NCBI RefSeq assembly: GCF_037126245.1
Contig: NZ_CP136925.1
Span: 2,434,001-2,498,000 of the forward strand
Direction: 5' to 3'
DNA: 64,000 nt
Source: Mangrovimonas cancribranchiae
GTDB lineage: Bacteria; Bacteroidota; Bacteroidia; Flavobacteriales; Flavobacteriaceae
The notes below the pieces were generated by a model. It did no database searches. It saw nothing but the letters and a program-made list of their open reading frames with translations, and had not been told where the DNA came from. Of this stretch, positions 1 through 7,462 are shown piece by piece. Position numbers and translations under genes: made by a program. How positions within the stretch are numbered: the first letter of the stretch is position 1; every line of letters begins with the position of its first letter.

Positions 1-93
1 GATTCTGTTGACCTTTGCAGGTGAAGGGTTGTTATCTACTTTGTAAGTAATACCATTATTGTCAAGGTAACTTGTTAGTGATTTAGTTGTCAT
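1..93 (-). CDS. 5' part of an unidentified gene cut by the left edge
   Basis: An ATG on the minus strand at 93 opens a frame of 31 codons that runs off the window without a stop. The N-terminus begins MTTKSLTSYLDNNG and is hydrophilic; I recognise no family from so little. A flavobacterial -7 element (TACCTTTG) lies about 90 bases upstream in the same orientation, which supports a real start. Whether it belongs to the mobile element or to the chromosome cannot be told from this window. Confidence 0.5.
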   Translation of the reverse strand, partial: MTTKSLTSYLDNNGITYKVDNNPSPAKVNRI

Positions 94-180
94 TGGCTTT
101 TTTTTATTGATCTATTTCAATTTAATAATAAAAATTATTAATCATAATTGCAAAATCCATTCCATAAAATAAAATGGCCG

Positions 181-214
181 CAAAGGTAATATATTTTTTT
201 TTACCCCTTAAGGG
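181..214 (-). promoter_or_regulatory. Candidate promoter with palindromic operator for the leftmost gene
   Basis: On the minus strand TACCTTTG (188-181) matches the Bacteroidota -7 element TAnnTTTG. Sixteen bases upstream, where a -33 TTG would be expected, there is instead a perfect 10-bp palindrome CCCTTAAGGG (205-214). This could be an activator or repressor site replacing or covering the -33 box. The rest of 94-388 is very AT-rich and shows nothing else. Confidence 0.35.
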
Positions 215-388
215 TTCTAAAAATATTTTGTCGAAACTTATCAACGGCTAATATAAGTCCTTTTTTTGAAAAAAATCCACAATTAATGTTAATAATTCTG
301 AAATAAAAAAAATCCAGTTTTGATATAATATTTCATTCTGAATTAAAAAATCCTGTTTTGTTGGCTAAAAAAAAGCTATTATAGATAA

Positions 389-616
389 TTATAATAAAGC
401 ACTTTCCCTTATAGGTTCTCCTATTTTATTATAAAACAACAACACTTCAACAGGCCTTAACTTACTTTTCTTTTTCGCTTCATCTAAAGTAATATTCCTG
501 TTATTAGCAATAATAGGATTAATGTACTTAGCCACTTCTTTACTATTCATTTGCAGATCACGACTTAACGCACCCTTGTAGCTGGGCTTTACCTTTTTGG
601 CTTCATCTAAATTCAT
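389..616 (-). CDS. Small hydrophilic protein of the element, function unknown
   Basis: This 75-residue protein is encoded opposite to the long rightward gene run of the element. It is taken as real because its start is preceded, 12 bases upstream, by the element-specific 15-nt motif in one-mismatch form (ACCAAGTAAATACCA, minus strand 643-629). The sequence is rich in Lys and Asn and carries the string LDEAKK twice (near residues 3-8 and 44-49), suggesting an internal duplication. I see no clear helix-turn-helix. Lying alone across a divergent control region, it might regulate the element, but that is inference from position only. Confidence 0.6.
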   Translation of the reverse strand: MNLDEAKKVKPSYKGALSRDLQMNSKEVAKYINPIIANNRNITLDEAKKKSKLRPVEVLLFYNKIGEPIRESALL

Positions 617-628
617 AAAATTTGGTTT

Positions 629-643
629 TGGTATTTACTTGGT
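629..643 (-). promoter_or_regulatory. Element start-site motif, copy upstream of the 75-aa gene
   Basis: The minus strand reads ACCAAGTAAATACCA, one mismatch from the 15-nt motif found exactly at 4172, 5251, 9520, 10903 and 12477. It ends 12 bases before the ATG at 616. Confidence 0.6.
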
Positions 644-690
644 ACGGTAAAATTACGCCGCTATCCAATTAAAATCAAGCCAAATAATGT

Positions 691-740
691 TTTGTTACGC
701 TTTATCGTGTTATATCCTGCCTTATCCTGTTTTATCCCGC
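691..740. repeat. Five direct 10-bp repeats in exact phase (iteron-like)
   Basis: Positions 691-740 split into five consecutive decamers: TTTGTTACGC, TTTATCGTGT, TATATCCTGC, CTTATCCTGT, TTTATCCCGC. The first is the most diverged; the consensus of the others is near TTTATCCTGT. The spacing is about one helical turn, so bound proteins would line up on one face of the DNA. Such arrays serve as origins or regulator sites in other replicons; which applies here is not shown by the sequence. Confidence 0.6.
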
Positions 741-832
741 AACGGTTGTTGAGTGTGTATGTAATTTTACAACTCAAAACAATGCTAAATAAAGAGTAAA
801 AGCATGAAAAAAATCTATTAACAACAACCGTT
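741..832. repeat. Nested inverted repeats in the divergent control region
   Basis: AACGGTTGTTG at 741-751 is the exact reverse complement of CAACAACCGTT at 822-832. Between them TTGAGT (749-754) is inverted as ACTCAA (772-777). The second arm of the larger repeat lies only 10 bases before the TTG start of the first rightward gene, so it may act as an operator or as an mRNA leader element. Confidence 0.5.
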
Positions 833-842
833 CTTTAATTTA

Positions 843-2603
843 TTGAGTTTGGATATAGAAGCAGTAAACCAGTCATTAAAACGCCCTATTAAGTCAGGTA
901 AAAAATATGAAAAGTTTTTCCCTAACGCATCATGCGAACGTACTTTTTTAGGAAGTGGAAATACCGATTTTTCACTAGAAAAAATGCAAGAATGGACATT
1001 ACAGCATGTAGATCAAGCTAAAGCCATTGCTAAACATTTAAACACTAGCAACAGGGCTAAACTTATAAAAAACATACATCGTTTTTTATTCGATCATGTA
1101 CAGTACGAAATCGACAAAGGCGATCAGTATATTAAAAGTCCTGCTTGTGCTTGGACTTCAAGGCAACAAGGCAACGATTGTAAAACCTATGCTGCCTTTG
1201 CAAGTGCTATTTTACTTAATCTTGGAATACCTCATTATTTCAGAAAAGTAAAACAAGCATATTACAACCCTAACTACTGGACACATGTTTACGTCGTAGT
1301 ACCAAACTCAAATAAAAAGAACGATTATTTAATAATAGATGCCACCGTTGCAGATAATAAAGAGCCTGTTATGGTAGATAAAAAAGATTTATTTATGAGT
1401 GTTAATTTAAAGCATTACGGACTAGCAGCAACAACCCAAGCAACATGTTCTTGTGGTTGTGGTACTTGCAATGATAGCAATGATGCATTGGCAGCTTCAA
1501 AGCCAGAAAACACAAAACAAAAGCTTCAAACATTAGCCGACAACTTTAATGCGCTTTTAGATGTTTTAGAACATAAAGGCGTGCCTACTTATGTTACCGA
1601 TTATGCCATGCAGCGTGTTAAAATGTTCATAGATAAAGACCAAAACCCAAGCATGTCACAAGTATTTGGGCAATACAAATCTTTAGTACAAAGCGTAATT
1701 ACATCTAATGGATTAAACGCTTCTGGCGACGAAACACAAACCGACCAAGAATATACCGTTGTTGATGGTGCTATTGATAGTGTGTTAACCGATATGGAAG
1801 ATGAGGATTGGTGGAGTAGCCTATTTAGCGGCATAGACTGCTGGGGCGGTTCTGCTTACGATCAATGGGAGCTTGATGGTGATAAACAAAAGTTAAAAAA
1901 CATCATGGCTAATCATGTAAGCAATATCAATCAAGCTATTGCTAATCAAAACATGGTGGCCTTGTCACAAGCTGTATCAGATTTTAAAGGTGCTGCGTTT
2001 GTTTCTGTTAAAACGTTTAACCAAAAGATTTGGGATAACGACTGGAACAGCTGTACAGAGTCTAGGCTTAATAATATCCGTGATTTTTCAAAAGTATTTA
2101 GAGATAAAGCAATTCCTGCATTAGACGCTTATTTATCACAATACTTTAGTGTTTCAAATAGCGGACAAACAAACACGTATAATAGTGAAAGCGTTGGCCT
2201 AAATCCATTATGGGCGGGTTGGGTGCGACCAGTAAAAAAACATAATGTTTCAGTTAACAATTACACTTTTAAAACAGGTGTAGAGTCTATTCCTGCATTT
2301 ATTATAAATGACTTTGTTGTTAATAATGTTATTGACAATCAAAACTCTAACAGCTTTTTTGAAACGCTTACCAATACCGTTTTAGAAGTCGTTGAAGAAA
2401 TCAACAACGATAATGGCGGTTCTACTACTGGTAGTACTACAGGAAACACCAATACTGGTGGATCAACCACAGGAAACAATAACACAAGTGGCGGCAATGT
2501 GCAAACAGCCAGTATGGGTGGCGTATTACCTGTATTATTATTGTCTGGTGTAGCATATGGCGCATATACCATATATAAAAATAAAAAGTCTGAAACCAAG
2601 TAA
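843..2603 (+). CDS. Transglutaminase-fold protein with C-terminal membrane anchor, first gene of the element
   Basis: 586 residues. An upstream stop at 819 and no in-frame ATG before residue 48 leave TTG at 843 as the likely start. Residues about 75-170 look like a transglutaminase/cysteine-protease core: Cys113 (GNDCKTY), His148 (WTHVYV) and Asp166 (IIDATV) fit a catalytic triad. A Cys cluster follows at 202, 204, 206 and 209 (CSCGCGTC). Near residue 530 a Gly/Thr/Asn linker leads into a final hydrophobic helix (about 563-578) and a Lys-rich tail, so the protein is probably tail-anchored in a membrane. It may be a virion or entry protein that cleaves or cross-links a substrate; that role is inference. 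It lies 1 base ahead of the next gene. Confidence 0.75.
   Translation: MSLDIEAVNQSLKRPIKSGKKYEKFFPNASCERTFLGSGNTDFSLEKMQEWTLQHVDQAKAIAKHLNTSNRAKLIKNIHRFLFDHVQYEIDKGDQYIKSPACAWTSRQQGNDCKTYAAFASAILLNLGIPHYFRKVKQAYYNPNYWTHVYVVVPNSNKKNDYLIIDATVADNKEPVMVDKKDLFMSVNLKHYGLAATTQATCSCGCGTCNDSNDALAASKPENTKQKLQTLADNFNALLDVLEHKGVPTYVTDYAMQRVKMFIDKDQNPSMSQVFGQYKSLVQSVITSNGLNASGDETQTDQEYTVVDGAIDSVLTDMEDEDWWSSLFSGIDCWGGSAYDQWELDGDKQKLKNIMANHVSNINQAIANQNMVALSQAVSDFKGAAFVSVKTFNQKIWDNDWNSCTESRLNNIRDFSKVFRDKAIPALDAYLSQYFSVSNSGQTNTYNSESVGLNPLWAGWVRPVKKHNVSVNNYTFKTGVESIPAFIINDFVVNNVIDNQNSNSFFETLTNTVLEVVEEINNDNGGSTTGSTTGNTNTGGSTTGNNNTSGGNVQTASMGGVLPVLLLSGVAYGAYTIYKNKKSETK
2444..2461 (+). repeat. 18-bp repeat shared by two linker regions, copy 1
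   Basis: AAACACCAATACTGGTGG occurs here and again at 3366-3383 in the linker of the next gene, with a variant near 3463-3480. The sharing is at DNA level, so the two linkers have probably exchanged or duplicated sequence. Confidence 0.6.
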
Positions 2604-2604
2604 A

Positions 2605-3594
2605 ATGAGCAACTTAGAAAGTCTTAAAACATACAACCAAACTGTACCTATTGAGCAAACAGCTGTAGGGCGAATTATAGAACAAAGAATAGCATCTCAA
2701 CAAGAAGCTTCTAGATTATTAAATGATGGTTTTAGTTTTCAAGAAATTACTTGGACAACAGCATTCACAACTGTAGGCGTTGCTATAGGAGGGCCAATTG
2801 GCGGTCTTGTTGGTGGTATAGTTGGCGGTGTTGTAGATAGTTGCACAAAAAACAGAGACAATGCTAGAGCTAGAGGTATTAATCTAGATGATTATGTTGC
2901 TTATCCATTAACAGGAATTGAAGAAGTCGTCTTTTTAAAATGGTTTGATGATTATGCAGTACCAACATTCAATATTATTATAGAAGATGTTGATGCTATG
3001 ATTGAAAGCCAAGGTAGTGTTAACCAATCTGTAATAGATAAGGCCAACGAGGTCTTTAAAGCATTAGCCGTAATGGAAGCTTACAAAGATAGAATGAAGA
3101 GCTTGTCGATTTCATTTGAGGGTAGCGAAAACATAGTGAATAACAAAGTTTCTGTTATTGAATTTGGCGTAAATGCAGTTAGAAATTCGCTTCTAGATTA
3201 TTTAGAAGAAAACACAACTAACTACGAAGCTACTACAGAAACGATTACAGCTTCTAGTGTTAACAAAATTGGCGAAATGTCGCTGTTTTGGAAAGATACT
3301 ACGGTAACAACTACAACCATAAAATTTGTAGAAACAACACCTAATAATTCTGATGCCAGTACAGAAAACACCAATACTGGTGGTGATGAAAATACAGGTG
3401 GTTCAAGCACAGAAAACACCAACGATAGTGGTGGTTCAAATACAAGTGGTTCAAACACGGAAAACACAAATACTGGTGGATCAACAAACCCAGAAGAAAC
3501 AACCGAAACCAAAAAATTCAATTGGGGAAAACTAGCCTTTTTTACGGCTGTAGGTATAGGCGTTTCAAAGCTGGTAAAAAAAGATAAAAAATAG
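2605..3594 (+). CDS. Membrane protein with glycine zipper and tail anchor
   Basis: About 329 residues from ATG 2605; longer frames reach back into the previous gene, but this ATG directly follows its stop and sits in ACCAAGTAAAATG, which resembles the element motif. Residues about 48-75 form a glycine-zipper membrane segment (AIGGPIGGLVGGIVGGVV). The middle is helical and hydrophilic. The C-terminus repeats the plan of the preceding protein: a long Asn/Thr/Gly/Ser linker built of ENTNTGG-like units, a hydrophobic helix (LAFFTAVGIGVSKL) and a Lys-rich end. I recognise no family. Glycine zippers are common in membrane-inserting virion and pore proteins, so a membrane role fits. Confidence 0.7.
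   Translation: MSNLESLKTYNQTVPIEQTAVGRIIEQRIASQQEASRLLNDGFSFQEITWTTAFTTVGVAIGGPIGGLVGGIVGGVVDSCTKNRDNARARGINLDDYVAYPLTGIEEVVFLKWFDDYAVPTFNIIIEDVDAMIESQGSVNQSVIDKANEVFKALAVMEAYKDRMKSLSISFEGSENIVNNKVSVIEFGVNAVRNSLLDYLEENTTNYEATTETITASSVNKIGEMSLFWKDTTVTTTTIKFVETTPNNSDASTENTNTGGDENTGGSSTENTNDSGGSNTSGSNTENTNTGGSTNPEETTETKKFNWGKLAFFTAVGIGVSKLVKKDKK
3366..3383 (+). repeat. 18-bp repeat shared by two linker regions, copy 2
   Basis: This is identical to 2444-2461. It encodes the ENTNTGG unit of the Asn/Gly linker. Confidence 0.6.
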
Positions 3595-3646
3595 GATTTT
3601 CTTAAAAATCAACATAAATAATTTATTAACTAAAAACACAAATCAA

Positions 3647-4129
3647 ATGTTTAAAAAACCAAACACCAAAAAAATTGCAGACAACGGTACTAAAATCGGT
3701 GCTGGCGTTGTAGGAGCGGCTGTTTCGGATGGACTTGTTGGTTTAGTGCCTAAAGAGTACGAAAAGTACAAAAAGTGGGGTAAACCTGCGTTTGCATTGG
3801 CAATGGCTATTGCAGCTGCGGCCGTAGATACAAAAAGTACAGGCGGGAAAATCACACAAGGCGCTTTAGCTGGTATGTCTATCAAACAAGGCCTAGATGC
3901 TTTACGTGAGCTTGTTTTATCTAAAGTAGATAAGCAAGAGGGCGAAACAGCAATGGCACGATTTACAAACCACGTTACAGGCTTAGCCGCTGGAACTGTA
4001 GAAGTACCAGAAGTTACTGTAGACTCTTCAATGTTTCAACGTAACAGAGGGCAACAACACCAAATTCCAGCAGCGAAACAAGACATGTTAGCAATGGCAC
4101 AAAAAGAAACTAACAACATGTTAGCATAG
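3647..4129 (+). CDS. Ala/Gly-rich membrane protein of the element
   Basis: 160 residues from ATG 3647 after a 52-base gap. Two hydrophobic Ala/Gly-rich stretches are visible, near residues 17-33 (IGAGVVGAAVSDGLVGLV) and 48-60 (AFALAMAIAAAAV), with a polar C-terminal third rich in Gln and Met. No family is recognised. Its place directly ahead of the capsid-candidate genes, with other membrane proteins around it, suggests a structural membrane protein of a virion, but this rests on context alone. Confidence 0.65.
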   Translation: MFKKPNTKKIADNGTKIGAGVVGAAVSDGLVGLVPKEYEKYKKWGKPAFALAMAIAAAAVDTKSTGGKITQGALAGMSIKQGLDALRELVLSKVDKQEGETAMARFTNHVTGLAAGTVEVPEVTVDSSMFQRNRGQQHQIPAAKQDMLAMAQKETNNMLA

Positions 4130-4171
4130 TCTTTACCAAGCGTTACGCTGAAAATTAAAAAAGATTTAAAA

Positions 4172-4186
4172 ACCAAATAAATACCA
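4172..4186 (+). promoter_or_regulatory. Element start-site motif, exact copy
   Basis: ACCAAATAAATACCA ends 9 bases before the ATG of the 196-residue capsid candidate. Confidence 0.65.
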
Positions 4187-4195
4187 ATTACCAAA

Positions 4196-4786
4196 ATGAG
4201 AACACTTATTACCAAGGCCAGAGCCTTATCATATTTAGAAATTCCAAAGGTAAAACACGATTTACCACAGGACACGCAAAGACGTATTGCAAGCAAATCG
4301 TTAGCGTTAAAAAAGACAACCGCCGTTATTAGAAAACAGATCAATATCGGTCAAGGAACTATTCCTTTAATCACATCTAACACACAAGAAGAAACAGGGG
4401 TTTCAACTTTCGAGGGTGACAGATTACCAGACAGAAAAAACATCGTATTTAATGCCGTTGCATTAGGTTACGGTACGCACGCCACAGACTCAGACAAAGC
4501 AGCTGTAATTAATTACGACGCTTCTTTAATTCCTAGTTTACGTAACGCAGAATTAGAGATTAAAAGTGATGGTAAAGTTGTTGCTACTGTACAATGTAGC
4601 GAATTTTCTAACGATTTAGCCGCTGCATCTGGAAGAGACCTTTACTTTGATTTAGGTGGTGAATACATGATTAGAGAGGGTAAAAAGTTTGAAATAAACT
4701 TAAAATTCCCAGAGGGCGCAACTGGTGGCGGAACGGTAGATTACGTAGAAGTACGTTTAGATGCTATCGCTACTAGCGAAAACTAA
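4196..4786 (+). CDS. Candidate major capsid protein of the element
   Basis: 196 residues, ATG 4196 preceded by the 15-nt motif. The N-terminal 55 residues are basic; the rest alternates short hydrophobic stretches with polar turns, as in an all-beta fold (for example NIVFNAVALGYG, NAELEIKSDGKVVATVQC, VDYVEVRLDAIA). It has no membrane segment or signal peptide. A strong intrinsic terminator follows directly, which is usual behind a highly expressed structural gene. It is followed by two more small proteins that look beta-rich. On this basis I infer a jelly-roll-type major capsid protein; sequence alone does not prove it, and a spike or minor capsid protein is the alternative. Confidence 0.5.
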   Translation: MRTLITKARALSYLEIPKVKHDLPQDTQRRIASKSLALKKTTAVIRKQINIGQGTIPLITSNTQEETGVSTFEGDRLPDRKNIVFNAVALGYGTHATDSDKAAVINYDASLIPSLRNAELEIKSDGKVVATVQCSEFSNDLAAASGRDLYFDLGGEYMIREGKKFEINLKFPEGATGGGTVDYVEVRLDAIATSEN

Positions 4787-4832
4787 AATTTTCTTTCATA
4801 GCCATAGTTTAAATTTTATTGTTTAACATCCT

Positions 4833-4866
4833 AAAAAGCCCTGCCTATCATTGGGCAGGGCTTTTT
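4833..4866 (+). terminator. Intrinsic terminator behind the capsid candidate
   Basis: AAAAAGCCCTGCC (4833-4845) pairs perfectly with GGCAGGGCTTTTT (4854-4866) around an 8-base loop, ending in a T-run. It splits the element's gene run, so genes from 4883 on depend on readthrough or another promoter. Confidence 0.85.
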
Positions 4867-4882
4867 ATCTAAAACAAAAATC

Positions 4883-5245
4883 ATGTCAAAAACCACATAC
4901 GAAGTTGTAACCGTTACATTAGATGCTAATGCACCTACTGCTAATGAAAAAATCAACTTACCAGAGGGTAGATGTCACCGTGTAGGAGTTGCCATTATAG
5001 ATGGTAACGTTGCAGAACCTATCAATCTTGCCATTTTAGACAATTCGGGAAACGATGTTATAAAAGCGCACGATCATAGTTTTTGGCTACAAAGACAAGG
5101 TGGCGATTACTTAGACAGCTTAAAGCCTGTCGATTTTGAGTGTAATAGAACTATTAAACCAACTGTTTTATGTCCAAACACTCAAGCAGGATCTATAACC
5201 TTTCAATTTGTGTTTTATATATCACAAAGCGGAACGGACTATTAA
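4883..5245 (+). CDS. Small protein, probably beta-rich, possibly minor capsid
   Basis: 120 residues from ATG 4883, just after the terminator. It has no signal peptide or membrane segment. The sequence alternates hydrophobic and polar residues and closes with a strand-like TFQFVFYIS. It is similar in character, though not visibly in sequence, to its neighbours on both sides. I place it with the candidate capsid group (penton, spike or cement protein), which is inference from fold tendency and gene order. Confidence 0.55.
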   Translation: MSKTTYEVVTVTLDANAPTANEKINLPEGRCHRVGVAIIDGNVAEPINLAILDNSGNDVIKAHDHSFWLQRQGGDYLDSLKPVDFECNRTIKPTVLCPNTQAGSITFQFVFYISQSGTDY

Positions 5246-5250
5246 AAAAC

Positions 5251-5265
5251 ACCAAATAAATACCA
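5251..5265 (+). promoter_or_regulatory. Element start-site motif, exact copy
   Basis: ACCAAATAAATACCA ends 6 bases before the ATG at 5272. Confidence 0.65.
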
Positions 5266-5271
5266 ATAATC

Positions 5272-5544
5272 ATGTTTAAAAAAGGCAGTTTTCAAAGTGA
5301 AATACTCGTAAAAGACGACCAGCATTATCCGTTACTAGGCAAAGCCGATGTTGTATTTCAAAATGCAGGTGATGACAATGTAAAAATAGGCTTAAGAACC
5401 TTAAAGCCTACAGAAACATTGCGCATTTGTGGTGAAAACACCGTACTAACTAACGAGTCTATAAATGTAAAGTTTGAGGGTAATGGGGCTTCCCCTATGC
5501 TATGGGTACATTTTATACTGCCTTTACAACATGATTGCAATTAA
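5272..5544 (+). CDS. Small protein, probably beta-rich, in the capsid-candidate group
   Basis: 90 residues, starting MFKKGSFQSEIL. It contains predicted strands such as ADVVFQNAG, NVKIGLRTL and MLWVHFILPL, with no membrane segment. The spacing of 26 bases to the previous gene is filled by the 15-nt motif. No family is recognised; a virion surface or cement protein is the likeliest role from context. Confidence 0.55.
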   Translation: MFKKGSFQSEILVKDDQHYPLLGKADVVFQNAGDDNVKIGLRTLKPTETLRICGENTVLTNESINVKFEGNGASPMLWVHFILPLQHDCN

Positions 5545-5555
5545 TACCACGCAAC

Positions 5556-6485
5556 ATGAATAAAGAACATATTTATAACAACAAAAATATTGATAGGGTT
5601 AACGATTGGCTAAATAAGCCAAAACACGCTATTCAAATTATCAATGCCGATACAGGTGTAGAAATACGTTTTACACCTAATCCAGATAATCCAAAAAGGC
5701 ACTTTGCCAATTGGACACTTGACGACATTTTAAGCCGATCAAGTAATATTTACGAGTTTTTTATAAACCTGTATGAAAAAGATATACAAGCATTTATTGT
5801 CAAGCTAAAAAAACCTAACGGTACTAGCTATAAAGTACAAGACACCTTTAAAATTGAATTAGTTGAAAATTCCATGTTGCGGAATGGTGAGGACAAAGGC
5901 GCAACACAGGTTGCGCCAGTCCAAACCACACCAACAGAACCAAATTATCAAAATCATAGCCCTATGCAACATTTAGGCGGTTTAGGAGCTGCGGCACAAG
6001 CAGCTGGATTAGGCTTTAACGATTTAGTTAATCTTAAGGCAAAGGCCGAAAAATACGACGAGCTTAAAGAGCAATTCGATGAGCTAAAAGCCGACAAACG
6101 CAAGCTTGATCTTGACAATAAAGAGCTTCAAAGCAAGGTTAACACAGCGGCAAAGGAATTAGATTTAGCCATTAAAGAAGCTAAACTAGATCAAAAGGGT
6201 ATTATGGACTCACCTGCTGTAACAAAATTAGCAGAGTCTTTGCCTACGTTTATTCCTTTGCTATTGGAACAAAAACACGCTCATAGTGGTAATCACAGTT
6301 CTAATGCTAAACTAGAGCAACCAGAGCTTTCAGAAAGCAAACAAGGCTTAATAGATTGGATTAAAAGCGATGATATTACAGACGAAGTGGCCGAAAACTT
6401 CTACAGCGTAGTACTTCATCACGCTAATAGTTCTGATGAATTTAGAGCCGAATTACAACAATTATTAAACAAACACACCGCATAA
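5556..6485 (+). CDS. Coiled-coil protein of the element, function unknown
   Basis: About 309 residues. A TTG at 5535 would give a longer frame overlapping the previous gene, but ATG 5556 is preceded by AATACCA, the end of the element motif, and is preferred. The first 100 residues look like a compact alpha/beta domain (HAIQIINADTGVEIRF, FIVKLKKPNG). A Gly/Ala-rich patch at about 138-155 is followed by a clear coiled coil (about 160-215, KYDELKEQFDELKADKRKLDLD) and an acidic helical C-terminus. It could be an assembly, scaffold or DNA-binding protein. Confidence 0.6.
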   Translation: MNKEHIYNNKNIDRVNDWLNKPKHAIQIINADTGVEIRFTPNPDNPKRHFANWTLDDILSRSSNIYEFFINLYEKDIQAFIVKLKKPNGTSYKVQDTFKIELVENSMLRNGEDKGATQVAPVQTTPTEPNYQNHSPMQHLGGLGAAAQAAGLGFNDLVNLKAKAEKYDELKEQFDELKADKRKLDLDNKELQSKVNTAAKELDLAIKEAKLDQKGIMDSPAVTKLAESLPTFIPLLLEQKHAHSGNHSSNAKLEQPELSESKQGLIDWIKSDDITDEVAENFYSVVLHHANSSDEFRAELQQLLNKHTA

Positions 6486-6488
6486 AAT

Positions 6489-6680
6489 ATGGAAACAACT
6501 GTAATAGTAACAGCAAGTAACCCAATAGAGTTGCAGCAAAAGTTAAAGGCTATAGAAGCCGTTAAAAATTTATCTGGTAAAGAATGTAGTAACCTTACCA
6601 AATTAGCCAATAGTGATAAAGCTAGAGGATATTTAAAAAGCGATACAAAGTTTGGTATTCTAAGCCTAGGTTTAAAGTAA
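6489..6680 (+). CDS. Small unidentified protein
   Basis: 63 residues, beginning METTVIVTASNPIELQ, only 3 bases after the previous stop and 15 before the next start, so probably translated in the operon. It looks like a soluble helical protein with a basic C-terminal half. No family is recognised. Confidence 0.55.
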   Translation: METTVIVTASNPIELQQKLKAIEAVKNLSGKECSNLTKLANSDKARGYLKSDTKFGILSLGLK

Positions 6681-6695
6681 AAAATTATTAATTCA

Positions 6696-7451
6696 ATGAG
6701 CAAACAAGGTTTATCAAATCCATTAATAACAGCGGCCACATCGGCTATAACAGCTAAAGCTACATCTAAAGCTACAGATAAAGGCGGTGAGTTTTTGTCT
6801 AAAAATGCTAAAACCATATTTGTAACGCTTGGCGCTGTAGTGTTAGCTTATTTTGGCTATAAAGCTTATAAAAAATGGCGCATACAAAAGTTTTTAGATG
6901 CTAATGCACACAAACCAGACGTACAGGCGGCCATGATTATCTATAAAGCTATCCATAGAGTAAACCTAGGCTTTATATCTAATTGGTTTGATATACCAGA
7001 TGGTACAGACGTTGAAGCATTAAACAATCTGGCTATTAATATTAATAGCTTACAAGATGTTTCACGAGCCTACAAAATTGTTTTTGGCGAAAACTTACAT
7101 CAAGATATACAAAGCGATTTATCGAGTGATGAACTTTTAGAATTTTATAACCGCTTAAAAGTTAATGCTAGTAGCCAAAGTATAAATGCTGAACCTGTTT
7201 ATTTAATCGGCGAAGATGTTTTTGCTAGAAAAAACACAGGTGTTATAACTACTAAAGCAGAAATTATAAACGACCGTTGGACAAACACCGAAGAGTTTTA
7301 TAAAAAATATGAATACGGCGAAAAGCTAGGAAAAATAGAAGCTATTATAAACGATCCTTGGCAACCAGAAAACACCGTTTACATAATAGATGTTCCTTGG
7401 TCTTATGTTGAAATATGGGTAAGACATGACGACGTAGAAAACAACCTTTAA
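6696..7451 (+). CDS. Single-span membrane protein of the element
   Basis: 251 residues. An Ala/Thr/Lys-rich N-terminus (about 1-35) leads into one membrane segment at about 42-57 (IFVTLGAVVLAYFGYKAY), followed at once by a basic patch KKWRIQKF. The remaining 190 residues form a soluble domain with several Trp near the end (NDPWQPENTVYIIDVPWSYVEIWV). The plan, membrane helix then lysines, recurs through this element. No family is recognised. Confidence 0.65.
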   Translation: MSKQGLSNPLITAATSAITAKATSKATDKGGEFLSKNAKTIFVTLGAVVLAYFGYKAYKKWRIQKFLDANAHKPDVQAAMIIYKAIHRVNLGFISNWFDIPDGTDVEALNNLAININSLQDVSRAYKIVFGENLHQDIQSDLSSDELLEFYNRLKVNASSQSINAEPVYLIGEDVFARKNTGVITTKAEIINDRWTNTEEFYKKYEYGEKLGKIEAIINDPWQPENTVYIIDVPWSYVEIWVRHDDVENNL

Positions 7452-7462
7452 AAACAAGCCAA

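Noticed and set aside
2339-2599. Minus-strand frame opposite the Thr/Gly linker of the first element gene
   Set aside because: It is the mirror of a low-complexity coding region, with Pro/Val runs and no start signal.
3222-3521. Minus-strand frame of 99 codons in the second element gene
   Set aside because: It is a shadow of the Asn/Thr/Gly linker; composition follows the opposite strand.
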